Shown here: in pieces, positions 23,810 through 33,209 of the stretch
Numbering within the stretch: the stretch's first letter is position 1
Layout: each line of letters begins with the position of its first letter
Origin: JBFJKD01 sp041600415
Lineage (GTDB): Bacteria > Pseudomonadota > Gammaproteobacteria > Pseudomonadales > Porticoccaceae
Assembly (NCBI GenBank): GCA_041600415.1
Contig: JBFIKF010000010.1
Coordinates: 1 to 42,526, forward strand
Direction: 5' to 3'
DNA: 42,526 bases
Made by a program: the position numbers and the translations under genes
The notes under the pieces: generated by a model
The model's database searches: none
What the model was told of the DNA's origin: nothing
Seen by the model: only the letters and a program-made list of their open reading frames with translations

Positions 23810-24796
23810 TCAGCCGGGCGCGAACAGAATCAGATAATAAAGACCGTACAGGGCCAGCAATGATCCACCAAATCCGCGGGACAGCCGCCGCGGCGCAGCC
23901 GATGGCAGGCTCTGGTTTCTATGCGTAACCGCAACGGCCAGTACCATCAACAGGGTCAATCCGGCCATGGCCAGATAGTCCCGGTTAAATGTTGCAGTTT
24001 CCAGATAAATGGGGGCCACGACGCCAGCTGCGGGCATGACCGCCAGCAAATTGAACAAGTTGGAGCCAAAAATATTGCCGATAGCGATGGCGTGGTGCCC
24101 GCGTCGCGCACTGACCATTGATGCGGCGAGTTCTGGCAGGCTGGTGCCCACCGCAACCACGGTCAAGCCTATGACCAGTTGACTGACGCCCGCTCGGGTC
24201 GCAATCACCTTCGCTCCCCAGACCAACGCTTCGGCACCCACCAGCATGATAATCAGCCCTGCGCCAAACCACTTCACCGCTATGGGCATGGCCATAGCCG
24301 GTATTTCCTCTTCCAGCTCAGTTTTTTCCAGGACAGGGGTAAGGCGCTTGAAAAACAACGTAGCCCAGATCAGCGCGGCGAGCGCTGCCAGCATCAGCAG
24401 GCTTTCAAGGCGATCGAGCAGTCCATCGTAGAGGCAGATACCCGCGCCAGCAGTCACCAGCAGTAACACAGGCCCTTCTGTGGTCAGCAAATGCCGGGGC
24501 GTGGTCATCGGTGTAAACAGTATGGTGAAGCCCAGCACCAGGGCCACATTGGCGATATTGGATCCCAATGCGTTGCCGACGGCAATTTGTCCTGCGTCGT
24601 GTAGTGCGGCACTAATCGATACAGTAATCTCGGGTGCCGACGTGCCGATGGAAACCACCGTCAGGCCGATAACGATGGGCGCCACACCCAGGTTGTGTGC
24701 CGCCGCCGCGCTACCCGCTATAAATCGGTCTGCTCCCCAGATCAGGCAGGCGAGTCCCATAACCAGAGCCACTATGGCAGGTGCCAGCTCTAACAT
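23810..24796 (-). CDS. yrbG: Calcium/sodium antiporter YrbG (CaCA family)
   Basis: A 328-residue membrane protein of about ten helices with two inverted repeats. The first carries GTSAPEITVSISAAL and GNALGSNIANVALVLG, the second GTSLPELAASMVSARRG and GNIFGSNLFNLLAVM. These are the alpha-repeats that form the ion sites of Na+/Ca2+ exchangers. YrbG heads the kdsD-lpt-rpoN operon in E. coli and many relatives, as here. It is divergent from mlaC, which starts 239 bases away. Confidence 0.92.
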   Translation of the reverse strand: MLELAPAIVALVMGLACLIWGADRFIAGSAAAAHNLGVAPIVIGLTVVSIGTSAPEITVSISAALHDAGQIAVGNALGSNIANVALVLGFTILFTPMTTPRHLLTTEGPVLLLVTAGAGICLYDGLLDRLESLLMLAALAALIWATLFFKRLTPVLEKTELEEEIPAMAMPIAVKWFGAGLIIMLVGAEALVWGAKVIATRAGVSQLVIGLTVVAVGTSLPELAASMVSARRGHHAIAIGNIFGSNLFNLLAVMPAAGVVAPIYLETATFNRDYLAMAGLTLLMVLAVAVTHRNQSLPSAAPRRLSRGFGGSLLALYGLYYLILFAPG

Positions 24797-24835
24797 TTGG
24801 TATGGCTTTTACGACGGGTTTTCATGGTGGGATAT

Positions 24836-24864
24836 TTCGCAATAAACTCCGTCAATGGTATAGT
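24836..24864 (+). promoter_or_regulatory. Possible sigma-70 promoter for mlaC-ibaG-murA
   Basis: TTCGCA (24836-24841) and TATAGT (24859-24864) have a 17-base spacer; they match the -35 and -10 consensus at four and five of six positions. The site lies in the divergent yrbG/mlaC gap and would give a leader of about 165 bases. Nothing else coding is visible in the 239-base gap. Confidence 0.45.
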
Positions 24865-25035
24865 GCGCAGCTGCCGACGTCAGCAGTTTTATAGCTGCCG
24901 GGAACGGCACTGAAGTACTCGGTCGAGGTCCAAGCTTCGCTGCCGCCTGGTCGAGATTTTACATGGTGACGACAGGATACATTCAACAAAAATCGTGAGT
25001 CGACGGGTCGATTCACGCTGGGAGCCAGAAATACA

Positions 25036-25698
25036 ATGATGTCGCATATGCAAAAATGGGCGGTAACTGCGTTGTTGGTGTTGTGCGGGTCTGCCGTAGT
25101 GCAGGGCGTGGTCGCTGCCGAAGCCATAGAGGCGAAACTAACGCCGGCCGATCCCTATATGATTGTGGACTGCGTGACCCGCGAGGTATTGGGTCATATT
25201 GACGCTTACCGTGCCAAATACAGCGGTGCGGCGGTGGAAGAGCACATCGATGAATTTTTTGCGGTGATGGACAATACACTGGTGAAGGTTATCGACTTCG
25301 ACTGGATTGCGCTAAACGTCATGGGGCAGTACCGCAAGACTGCTACTGCGGAGCAGCGTCGCCAGTTTGCAGAGGCGTTTCATCGCGGTCTGGTGGAAAC
25401 CTATGGTCGCGGGCTGCTGAGTTACAGCAACGAAAAAATTGAACTGGTGCCAGCCACAGAGCCTGTGGGCGACAAGCGCAAAGTTTCGGTTGTACAGAAA
25501 ATTCATGGCCGCGACGCTATTCATCCCCTCGAATACACCATGGGGCTGGGAAAAGACGGCCAGTGGAAAATTATCAATGTCATTATCAACGGCATAAATT
25601 TGGGCAAAACTTTTCGCAACCAGTTTGCCCAGGCCGTACAAAAAAATAGCGGTGATATCAATCAGGTGATTGTCGGCTGGGTGCCGGAGCCGGTTTGA
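25036..25698 (+). CDS. mlaC: Phospholipid-transport periplasmic shuttle MlaC
   Basis: A 220-residue exported protein with signal peptide (WAVTALLVLCGSAVVQGVVA) and an MlaC/Ttg2D domain: HIDEFFAVMDNTLVKVIDF, NVMGQYRKTATAEQRRQF, LVETYGRGLLSY and the late DGQWKIINVIINGINLGKTFRNQF, a conserved lipid-pocket region. MlaC carries phospholipid between outer-membrane MlaA and the inner-membrane MlaFEDB transporter. GGGAG (25020-25024) precedes ATG 25036; ATGs at 25039 and 25048 are alternatives. The usual partners mlaF, mlaE and mlaD upstream and mlaB downstream are absent, so this is an orphan in its normal chromosomal place. Confidence 0.93.
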   Translation: MMSHMQKWAVTALLVLCGSAVVQGVVAAEAIEAKLTPADPYMIVDCVTREVLGHIDAYRAKYSGAAVEEHIDEFFAVMDNTLVKVIDFDWIALNVMGQYRKTATAEQRRQFAEAFHRGLVETYGRGLLSYSNEKIELVPATEPVGDKRKVSVVQKIHGRDAIHPLEYTMGLGKDGQWKIINVIINGINLGKTFRNQFAQAVQKNSGDINQVIVGWVPEPV

Positions 25699-25726
25699 AG
25701 GTGACGCGGCGGGTGATGAGGTAACT

Positions 25727-25972
25727 ATGCAAGCGCCCGATATTAAAAACTTGCTGAGCGGCAACTTTCCTGGGTGCGAGGTGGTGGTCAGTGCCGCTGG
25801 CAATCATGTGGATATTACTGTTATCGGGGATATTTTTGACGGCTTGCGCCCGGTACAGCGACAGCAGCGAGTGTACGCGGTACTGAGGGAAGCTATCTCT
25901 TCCGGCATAATTCATGCGGTGAATATGAAAACCTTTACGCCCGCGGAGTGGCAAGCCAGTCAAACCAGTTAG
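25727..25972 (+). CDS. ibaG: BolA-family protein IbaG
   Basis: From ATG 25727 this encodes 81 residues of the BolA fold: IKNLLSGNFPGCEVVVSAAG, HVDITVIGDIFDGLRPVQRQQ and a tail with IHAVNMKTFTPAEW. The conserved invariant His is in the late IHAVNMKT segment. IbaG (YrbA) partners monothiol glutaredoxins and is linked to acid tolerance and iron-sulfur handling. It lies between mlaC (28-base gap) and murA, the standard place. Confidence 0.92.
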   Translation: MQAPDIKNLLSGNFPGCEVVVSAAGNHVDITVIGDIFDGLRPVQRQQRVYAVLREAISSGIIHAVNMKTFTPAEWQASQTS

Positions 25973-26047
25973 CCGCGATCCAATTAGTCACACGTTAAGT
26001 TCGCTGCTGATGTGCGGCGCGACAACGACGGTCTTTAAGGTATTTCC

Positions 26048-27310
26048 ATGGATAAACTGCTAATTTCAGGCGGGGTGCCGCTGCGCGGCGAAATTCGTAT
26101 CTCCGGCGCCAAAAATTCCGCCCTGCCGATTCTGGCGGCAACGTTACTGGCGGACGGTCCGGTGACGATATCGAATATTCCTCATTTGCACGACATTACC
26201 ACCATGATCGAGTTGCTCGGCTGCATGGGTGTCAGCGTTGTGTTGAATGAAAAAATGCAGATCGAGGTGGATGCCAGCACTATTCATACCTGCGTGGCAC
26301 CCTACGAGCTGGTTAAAACCATGCGCGCGTCTATTCTGGTACTGGGGCCGTTGCTGGCGCGCTTCGGCGAAGCCACGGTATCTTTCCCTGGCGGTTGCGC
26401 CATCGGTAGCCGCCCGGTAGATCAGCATTTGCGCGGTCTGGAAATGATGGGTGCCGAAATAGATGTGGAGGAGGGTTATATCAAGGCGCGGGTAAAAAAA
26501 CGGCTGGAGGGAAAACATATCTGTATGGATATGGTGACGGTCGGGGGCACCGAAAATTTGATGATGGCGGCGACTCTGGCGCGGGGTATGACGATTATCG
26601 AAAATGCGGCGCGCGAACCAGAAGTGGTCGATCTCGCCAATTGCCTCAACGCGTTTGGTGCCAATGTGCAGGGTGCGGGCACCGATACCATTGTGATCAC
26701 TGGCGTGGAAAAACTGTTCAGTGGCAGTTATCGGATTATGCCGGATCGCATTGAAGCTGGTACTTACCTCGCAGCGTGCGCGGCGACCCGAGGTCATATC
26801 AAATTGAAAGATACGAATCCCCATACTCTAGAGGCAGTGTTGCTGAAGCTTCAGGAGACTGGTGCAGAGATAACAACGGGGGAAAACTGGATCGAAATGG
26901 ATATGCACGGCCGTCGGCCGCAATCCATCAATTTGCGCACTGCACCGTATCCTGCATTTCCCACCGATATGCAGGCGCAACTGACGGCCGTTAATGCGGT
27001 GGCCGATGGTGTTGGTATGATCACGGAAACGATTTTCGAAAATCGACTGATTCAGACCCATGAGCTTAATCGCATGGGCGCCAAAATCAGAATAGAAGGC
27101 AATACCGCTATCGTGACCGGGGTGGAAAAGCTAAAGGGCGCTCCGGTGATGGCCTCCGATCTGCGCGCCTCTGCCAGTCTGGTCATAGCGGGTCTGGTCG
27201 CCGACGGTAAAACCGAAGTGGATCGTATCTATCACATCGACCGCGGCTATGAATGTATCGAGGAAAAGTTACAGCAACTAGGTGCGAATATACGCCGTAT
27301 TCCGGGTTGA
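26048..27310 (+). CDS. murA: UDP-N-acetylglucosamine 1-carboxyvinyltransferase
   Basis: A 420-residue EPSP-synthase-fold enzyme that transfers enolpyruvate from PEP to UDP-GlcNAc, the first committed step of peptidoglycan synthesis. The catalytic loop is VSFPGGCAIGSRPVDQH, with C117 the residue alkylated by fosfomycin. The start ISGAKNSALPIL (about 18-29) and FPTDMQAQLTA are the expected substrate-site motifs. Cytoplasmic. It is followed six bases later by hisG, an order found in many beta- and gammaproteobacteria. Confidence 0.97.
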   Translation: MDKLLISGGVPLRGEIRISGAKNSALPILAATLLADGPVTISNIPHLHDITTMIELLGCMGVSVVLNEKMQIEVDASTIHTCVAPYELVKTMRASILVLGPLLARFGEATVSFPGGCAIGSRPVDQHLRGLEMMGAEIDVEEGYIKARVKKRLEGKHICMDMVTVGGTENLMMAATLARGMTIIENAAREPEVVDLANCLNAFGANVQGAGTDTIVITGVEKLFSGSYRIMPDRIEAGTYLAACAATRGHIKLKDTNPHTLEAVLLKLQETGAEITTGENWIEMDMHGRRPQSINLRTAPYPAFPTDMQAQLTAVNAVADGVGMITETIFENRLIQTHELNRMGAKIRIEGNTAIVTGVEKLKGAPVMASDLRASASLVIAGLVADGKTEVDRIYHIDRGYECIEEKLQQLGANIRRIPG

Positions 27311-27316
27311 AAAAAT

Positions 27317-27961
27317 ATGAGCGAGTTAACTATCGCCCTGACCAAGGGACGCATTTTAAAACAGGCGCTGCCACTGCTGGCGGCGATCGGCATCGTCCCG
27401 GACGAGGATATCGATACCAGTCGTAAGTTACTGTTTGGCACCAGTCGCGACAATATTCGGCTGCTGGTGTTGCGCGGCTCGGATGTGCCGGTGTACGTGC
27501 AATTTGGCGCAGCGGATATTGGGGTATCCGGACTGGATACGTTACTGGAACACGGCGGTGACGGCTTCTATGAACCTCTCGATCTGGGTATTGCACGCTG
27601 TCGTCTGATGACCGCGGCCAGAGTGGGTGCGCAGCCGGTATCGGGACGCATGCGGGTCGCAACCAAGTACGTGAACGTGGCGCGCCGCTATTACGCTGAG
27701 CAGGGTCGCCAGGCGGACATTATCAAGCTCTACGGCGCCATGGAACTGGCCCCGTTAGTGGCATTGGCGGATGAGATTGTCGATATTGTCGACACGGGTA
27801 ACACGTTGCGAGCCAACGGACTCGAACCCCGCGACATTATTGCCGAGATCAGTTCCCGCGTGATCGTCAATAAAAGCGCTATGAAGCTTAAACACGACGC
27901 CATACAACCGCTGCTAAAAGATCTAAAGCTGGCGGTCGCCAAAAGTGAGGGCGAGCGGTGA
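27317..27961 (+). CDS. hisG: ATP phosphoribosyltransferase, short form
   Basis: A 214-residue HisG-short catalytic subunit: LTIALTKGRILKQALPLL at the start, FGAADIGVSGLDTLLEHG and the PRPP-binding segment EIVDIVDTGNTLRANGL. It starts histidine synthesis by joining PRPP and ATP. The short form lacks the C-terminal regulatory domain and needs HisZ for activity and feedback control; no hisZ is in the window, so it should lie elsewhere. It overlaps hisD by four bases (GTGA). Confidence 0.95.
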   Translation: MSELTIALTKGRILKQALPLLAAIGIVPDEDIDTSRKLLFGTSRDNIRLLVLRGSDVPVYVQFGAADIGVSGLDTLLEHGGDGFYEPLDLGIARCRLMTAARVGAQPVSGRMRVATKYVNVARRYYAEQGRQADIIKLYGAMELAPLVALADEIVDIVDTGNTLRANGLEPRDIIAEISSRVIVNKSAMKLKHDAIQPLLKDLKLAVAKSEGER

Positions 27962-29292
27962 CCACAGGTTTAACGATTTCTCGACTCAATGCAGCCCACG
28001 GAAAATTTGATCGGGATCTCGACCGATTGTTGGGCCAGGCGAGTGACGTCGACCCGACCGTAACCGCGGTGGTGGCGGAGATTATCGCCACTGTGCGCCG
28101 CGACGGTGACGCGGCGTTGCTCGAGTACACCCGCCAGTTTGACCGGCGCGATGTGCAGCAGGCCCAACAGCTGGAGGTGACTGCACAGGCGATTACCGCT
28201 GCGGTGCAAAAGGTCGCGCCGCAACAATTGCAGGCACTGGAATCGGCTGCGCAGCGCATTCGCGACTTTCACCAGCACCAGTACCAGCAGTCCTGGCAGT
28301 ACATCGAAGACGATGGCACGGTACTGGGTCAGCATATCACCGCTCTCGAACGCGTCGGCATCTACGTACCGGGGGGGCAGGCCAGTTATCCGTCGTCGGT
28401 GTTGATGAATGCGATTCCAGCGCAAATCGCCCAGGTGGACGAAATAGTGATGGTGGTACCTGCACCGGAGGGCAAGCTGAATCCTATGGTTCTGGCGGCG
28501 GCGCATATAGCGGGGGTTGATCGCGTATTTACCATTGGTGGTGCCCAGGCGATTGCGGCTCTGGCCTACGGTACGCAATCCGTTCCGCGGGTGGACAAAA
28601 TCGTCGGCCCCGGAAATGTTTACGTGGCTGCGGCAAAGCGCGCGGTATTTGGTCAGGTCGGATTGGATATGGTAGCCGGCCCCTCCGAAATTCTGGTGAT
28701 TTGCGACGGTGAGACACCGGCGGACTGGATTGCCATGGATCTGTTCGCGCAGGCGGAACACGACGCCAACGCCCAGGCCATATTGATCAGTCCGAGTGCC
28801 GAGTTTCTCGATGAAGTGCAGCGACGCATAGCGGTGCTGTTACCACAGATGGAGCGTGCATCCGTGATTAAGGCGTCGCTGCAAGGGCGCGGTATATTTA
28901 TTCAGGTGCCCGACCTGGATACGGCGGTGGCGGTTGCTAATCGTATCGCCCCCGAGCATCTTGAGTTGTCCGTGGCAAATGCCCAGGATTGGGTGGGAAA
29001 AATACGCCACGCGGGAGCTGTATTTCTAGGGCGGCACACCGCTGAGGCGGTGGGGGACTACTGCGCGGGGCCAAATCATGTGCTGCCAACGTCGGCTACG
29101 GCGCGCTTTTCTTCGCCGCTGGGCGTCTACGATTTTCAAAAGCGCACGTCCCTGATTATGTGCTCGCCGCGGGGGGCGCGAACCCTCGGACGTACGGCGG
29201 CAGTGCTGGCGCGAGGGGAATCCCTTGCCGCTCACGCGCTATCCGCGGAATGCCGCATGGCGGAGCCTGGTGCCGAACGCGAGTCGGAATAG
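27958..29292 (+). CDS. hisD: Histidinol dehydrogenase
   Basis: A 444-residue enzyme that oxidises histidinol to histidine in two NAD-dependent steps. Motifs: ERVGIYVPGGQASYPSSVLM, GPGNVYVAAAKR, DMVAGPSEILVI, DLFAQAEHDANAQAILIS (zinc and catalytic residues) and AGAVFLGRHTAEAVGDYC. The GTG start overlaps the hisG stop, so translation is coupled. Length fits the family (about 430-440). Confidence 0.96.
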   Translation: MTTGLTISRLNAAHGKFDRDLDRLLGQASDVDPTVTAVVAEIIATVRRDGDAALLEYTRQFDRRDVQQAQQLEVTAQAITAAVQKVAPQQLQALESAAQRIRDFHQHQYQQSWQYIEDDGTVLGQHITALERVGIYVPGGQASYPSSVLMNAIPAQIAQVDEIVMVVPAPEGKLNPMVLAAAHIAGVDRVFTIGGAQAIAALAYGTQSVPRVDKIVGPGNVYVAAAKRAVFGQVGLDMVAGPSEILVICDGETPADWIAMDLFAQAEHDANAQAILISPSAEFLDEVQRRIAVLLPQMERASVIKASLQGRGIFIQVPDLDTAVAVANRIAPEHLELSVANAQDWVGKIRHAGAVFLGRHTAEAVGDYCAGPNHVLPTSATARFSSPLGVYDFQKRTSLIMCSPRGARTLGRTAAVLARGESLAAHALSAECRMAEPGAERESE

Positions 29293-29314
29293 ACCCCGTG
29301 ACGAGGGATATGCG

Positions 29315-30388
29315 ATGAAAAATAAATACTGGAGTCGCCTGGTCGCAGAGCTGGAACCCTATGTGCCCGGCGAACAACCGCGCATGGCGGGGCTGGTGAA
29401 ACTCAATACCAATGAGAATCCCTACGGCCCTTCTCCTCAGGTGCTGGCCGCGATTCGCGGGGCGACGGGTGATGATTTACGTTTGTACCCGCCGCCCGAC
29501 GCGCCACAACTGAAAACGGCGATTGCGCAATATTACGGCGTCGCAGACGACCAGATATTTGCGGGCAACGGTTCCGACGAAGTGCTGGCGCACGTATTTT
29601 GCGCCCTGTTCCAGCACGCGCAAGCCGTCCTGTTCCCGGATATTACTTACAGTTTTTACCCGGTGTACTGCGGGCTCTATGGTATTGATTACCGGGAAAT
29701 ACCCCTGGAGCAGGACTTCAGTATTTCTTTCGCCAGCTACCCGCGGCGCAACGGCGGAATAATTTTCGCCAATCCCAATGCGCCGACCGGGTGTCTGGTG
29801 CCCCTGAGCGATATTGAAACACTGCTGCAAAACAATCCCGACTCGGTGGTGGTGGTGGATGAGGCCTATATCGATTTTGGTGGCGCCAGTGCAATAACTC
29901 TGGTCGGCAGCTACCCTAATTTACTGGTCGTGCAAACCCTGTCCAAATCGCGCTCGTTGGCCGGGTTGCGCCTGGGGTTTGCGGTCGGCCACCGGGATTT
30001 GATCGAGGCCCTGGAGCGGGTTAAAAACAGCTTTAATTCCTACCCCCTCGATCGCCTCGCCATCGCGGGGGGCGTGGCCGCCATGGCGGATCGGGACTAT
30101 TTTGAAACTACCCGCCAGCGGGTGATCGCGAGTCGGGAAACATTGCGCGCGCAACTGGTACAACTCGGGTTTTCGGTATTGCCGTCGGCGGCTAATTTTT
30201 TGTTCGCTACGCATCCCAACCACACTGGCGAGGAACTGGCGGCGGGTTTGCGGGAGCACGGCGTTATTGTGCGGCACTTCAGGCAGTCGCGCATCGCCCA
30301 GTATGTACGCATCAGCATCGGTACGGACGCGCAAAATACACAGTTGATCGCGGCGCTCGCGGCCCTGCTTGATGAATCCGGGCGTTAA
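29315..30388 (+). CDS. hisC: Histidinol-phosphate aminotransferase
   Basis: From ATG 29315 this encodes 357 residues of PLP fold type I. LNTNENPYGPSP is the N-terminal signature, NPNAPTGC and VVDEAYIDFGG the cofactor-binding regions, and K211 in TLSKSRSLAGLRLGF the Schiff-base lysine. It transfers the amino group to imidazole-acetol phosphate. It is 22 bases after hisD and closes this histidine cluster; the gap to the convergent protease gene (94 bases) shows no clear terminator. Confidence 0.95.
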   Translation: MKNKYWSRLVAELEPYVPGEQPRMAGLVKLNTNENPYGPSPQVLAAIRGATGDDLRLYPPPDAPQLKTAIAQYYGVADDQIFAGNGSDEVLAHVFCALFQHAQAVLFPDITYSFYPVYCGLYGIDYREIPLEQDFSISFASYPRRNGGIIFANPNAPTGCLVPLSDIETLLQNNPDSVVVVDEAYIDFGGASAITLVGSYPNLLVVQTLSKSRSLAGLRLGFAVGHRDLIEALERVKNSFNSYPLDRLAIAGGVAAMADRDYFETTRQRVIASRETLRAQLVQLGFSVLPSAANFLFATHPNHTGEELAAGLREHGVIVRHFRQSRIAQYVRISIGTDAQNTQLIAALAALLDESGR

Positions 30389-30482
30389 TTCGCGGGTTTG
30401 TCGGCGTAGTCAGCAGGGGTCGGGAGACGTTATTCCAGAATTGCGTCGTGGCGATTAGTCTGGCGACACGTTGTCGGGGGGA

Positions 30483-31646
30483 CTAGTTAATGGGTGGGCG
30501 TGTCCCGGCGGTAGCGTTGATGGTGAGTGGTTGGCCGCCGCGTACCACCTGAAGTCGGATCGGGTCGCCCGGCTTGAGCCCGGCGATAATATTCAGGCCC
30601 TGCGACCCATCTGCGATACGCAGGTCGTTAATATGGGTTACCACATCGCCCCCCTGCAGGCCGGCGGCGCGGGCCGGGCCATTTGCGTGGACATCGGTAA
30701 TGATAATTCCGGCGGGAGGGTCCAGTCCGAGGCGGGTTGCCAGCTCCGGACCCAGTTGCTGAGCCTGGACTCCCAGCCAGCCACGAATCACGCGACCATA
30801 TTCAACAATATCATCCAGCACCTTGATCGCAGTGTCGGCGGGAATGGCAAAACCAATACCCACCGACGAGGTCTCGTTGAGTATTGCCGCGTTGATGCCC
30901 AGCAAATTACCGTAGGCGTCGATTAATGCGCCGCCCGAATTTCCGGGATTAATGGCGGCGTCAGTTTGAATAAAATTGTCAAAGGTATTGAGGTGCAGGC
31001 TATTGCGACCGGTTGCGCTGACAATGCCCTGTGAGACGGATTGGCCTACCCCGAACGGATTGCCAATCGCCAGTACCACGTCACCTACTTCTGCCTGTGC
31101 GGGGTTGCCGAGGGAGATCGGGCGCAGATTGCCAAGCTCGATTTTAAGCACCGCAAGGTCGGTGTCCTTATCCAGCCCGACGACCGCGGCCTGGGTTTCG
31201 CGACCGTCGTACATCAACACAATGATTTCATCGGCCTCCTCCACCACGTGGTGGTTGGTGAGAATAAAACCGTCTTTGGTGATGATGACGCCAGAGCCCA
31301 GGGAAGACTGCATGCGCTGCTGGCGTTGTGGGTTGTCCTGATTAAACAAGCGCCGAAAATAGGGATCGTCCAGCAGGGGATGACGGCGTGTGGTCAGTCG
31401 CTTGCGGGTATAGATATTGACTACCGAAGGCGCGGCCTTGCGCACCGCCTGCGCGTAAGAGGTGGTCTGCCCCCAGGGATGTCTGGTGCCTGGCGCGAGG
31501 TTGTCCAGGGTCGACGCAATACGTTGATTGCCGGGATTTAGTAGTTGCGGGAACAGTACGAGCAACATCGCTGCGGCAATCAATCCGACGGCAACAGGCC
31601 AGCCCAGAAATTTTAGCAGGCGTCTGGTCACTTCCCGTATATCCAC
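30483..31646 (-). CDS. DegS/AlgW-type periplasmic serine protease
   Basis: A 387-residue HtrA-family protease anchored by one N-terminal helix (about 15-34), with a trypsin-like domain and a single C-terminal PDZ domain (about 285-375). The catalytic triad is H133 (ILTNHHVVEE), D163 (DKDTDLAVLKI) and S237 (INPGNSGGAL). One PDZ plus a membrane anchor fits DegS (E. coli) or AlgW (Pseudomonas), which sense misfolded outer-membrane proteins and cleave the anti-sigma factor RseA/MucA. DegQ/DegP-type proteins would have two PDZ domains and a cleaved signal. It is near zapG, zapE and rplM, the usual surroundings. Confidence 0.9.
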   Translation of the reverse strand: MDIREVTRRLLKFLGWPVAVGLIAAAMLLVLFPQLLNPGNQRIASTLDNLAPGTRHPWGQTTSYAQAVRKAAPSVVNIYTRKRLTTRRHPLLDDPYFRRLFNQDNPQRQQRMQSSLGSGVIITKDGFILTNHHVVEEADEIIVLMYDGRETQAAVVGLDKDTDLAVLKIELGNLRPISLGNPAQAEVGDVVLAIGNPFGVGQSVSQGIVSATGRNSLHLNTFDNFIQTDAAINPGNSGGALIDAYGNLLGINAAILNETSSVGIGFAIPADTAIKVLDDIVEYGRVIRGWLGVQAQQLGPELATRLGLDPPAGIIITDVHANGPARAAGLQGGDVVTHINDLRIADGSQGLNIIAGLKPGDPIRLQVVRGGQPLTINATAGTRPPIN

Positions 31647-31858
31647 GCTTCCCCCAAGTTTGCTGCCACCAAAATTATGAATTAGATTTTTCGCAATTAT
31701 CGCATAATCAATGCAAATGTACGCGGCGGTGGCGCACTAACGCCGGGGTGCTACGGCGAAAAGTCTGGGGACTATGCCAAAAAATTCTTACTGCTGGACT
31801 GTTTTTTACTGTCCTCTATTGCTACTGTGGGCACCGTTTTTACGCACAGGATGTTGTT

Positions 31859-33034
31859 ATGGCTAATCTGGTAGCGCCTCACGGCGGCGATGCATTAAAA
31901 CCTCTGTTACTTGACGGCGAAGCCCGCGCAGCAGCGCTAAGTCGAGCGCAAGCGCTGCCGGCCATCGAGATGGCCTCCCGCGAAGTGGGCGATCTGATCA
32001 TGCTCGGCATCGGCGGTTTTACACCCCTCGACGGTTTTATGGGCGAGGCCGACTGGCACTCCGTGTGCGACAACATGTCGCTGGCCAACGGATTATTCTG
32101 GCCAATTCCCATCACCTTGTCGGTTTCTCAGGCGCAGGCAGAAACCATTGCCGAGGGTAGCGAGGTCGCGTTGCTGGATGGTGAAACCGGGGAGATTATG
32201 GGGATTTTGACGGTAGCGGAGAAGTATCGAATCGACAAAGCCCACGAATGTATGCAGGTGTTTAGAACAATCGACACGGCGCACCCCGGTGTGGCGATGG
32301 TCATGAGTCAGGGTGAGGTGAATCTGGGTGGCGCTGTGCAAGTATTGTCGGAGGGGGAATTTCCGCGTAAATACGCCGACATTTATATGACCCCTGCACA
32401 AACCCGCACACTGTTCGAGGAAAAAGGCTGGTCCACAGTGGCCGCATTTCAGACCCGTAATCCCATGCACCGTTCCCACGAGTACCTGGCCAAGATCGCG
32501 ATTGAAATCTGCGATGGGGTGATGGTTCACTCGCTGCTGGGAAAACTCAAACCCGGAGATATTCCCGCCGACGTACGCCAGCAGGCGATTGGTGTTTTGT
32601 TGGACAAATATTTTGTCAAAAATACCGTGGTGCAGTCTGGCTACCCCCTTGATATGCGCTACGCCGGCCCGCGCGAAGCGCTTTTGCACGCACTGTTTCG
32701 CCAGAACTACGGGTGTTCCCACTTGATTGTCGGGCGCGATCACGCGGGAGTTGGCGATTATTACGGGCCGTTCGATGCCCACCATATTTTTGATGAAATC
32801 CCGCCCGATGCGCTGCAGACGCAACCGTTAAAAATCGACTGGACCTTCTGGTGTAATCAGTGCGCCAGTATGGCGTCGATGCGCACCTGTCCCCACACGG
32901 CCGAGGATCGGGTGCTGGTATCCGGCACCAAACTGCGTCAGGCGTTGTCGGCAGGCGAAGCCGTAGAGGACAATTTTTCACGGCCAGAAGTACTCAATGT
33001 GTTGCAGGCCTATTACCGGGACGTCGATGCCTGA
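31859..33034 (+). CDS. sat: Single-subunit ATP sulfurylase (sulfate adenylyltransferase)
   Basis: From ATG 31859 (AGGA at 31848-31851) this encodes 391 residues of the homo-oligomeric Sat type. It has an N-terminal PUA-like domain and a nucleotidyl-transferase domain with FQTRNPMHRSHEYLAKIA and VGRDHAGVGDYYGPFDAHHI, the two ATP/sulfate-site signatures. VSGTKLRQALSAGE lies near the end, and no APS-kinase domain is fused. It makes adenosine 5'-phosphosulfate from sulfate and ATP, or the reverse in sulfur oxidisers. Gammaproteobacterial models usually use CysD-CysN instead. No apr, cys or dsr gene is adjacent. An in-frame extension to 31748 is possible but unlike the family. Confidence 0.93.
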   Translation: MANLVAPHGGDALKPLLLDGEARAAALSRAQALPAIEMASREVGDLIMLGIGGFTPLDGFMGEADWHSVCDNMSLANGLFWPIPITLSVSQAQAETIAEGSEVALLDGETGEIMGILTVAEKYRIDKAHECMQVFRTIDTAHPGVAMVMSQGEVNLGGAVQVLSEGEFPRKYADIYMTPAQTRTLFEEKGWSTVAAFQTRNPMHRSHEYLAKIAIEICDGVMVHSLLGKLKPGDIPADVRQQAIGVLLDKYFVKNTVVQSGYPLDMRYAGPREALLHALFRQNYGCSHLIVGRDHAGVGDYYGPFDAHHIFDEIPPDALQTQPLKIDWTFWCNQCASMASMRTCPHTAEDRVLVSGTKLRQALSAGEAVEDNFSRPEVLNVLQAYYRDVDA

Positions 33035-33209
33035 GGTGACGCCGACCTGACATTCGGTTGGCGAGCTACTTTAAAACGGTTGTCTGTAGGCTTCGGGAAA
33101 GATGCCTGCGGGATGCTCCGAGGCAAATACGAAACGTATAACGAGCATGTTTAGAGCTCAATCGGTGGCGTGACAGCGCAGCGGGAAGAGCGCTTTCTCG
33201 GGGGCTGAC

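Noticed and set aside
27970..28761. 263-codon open frame opposite hisD
   Set aside because: Entirely inside the hisD gene on the other strand, with no domain.
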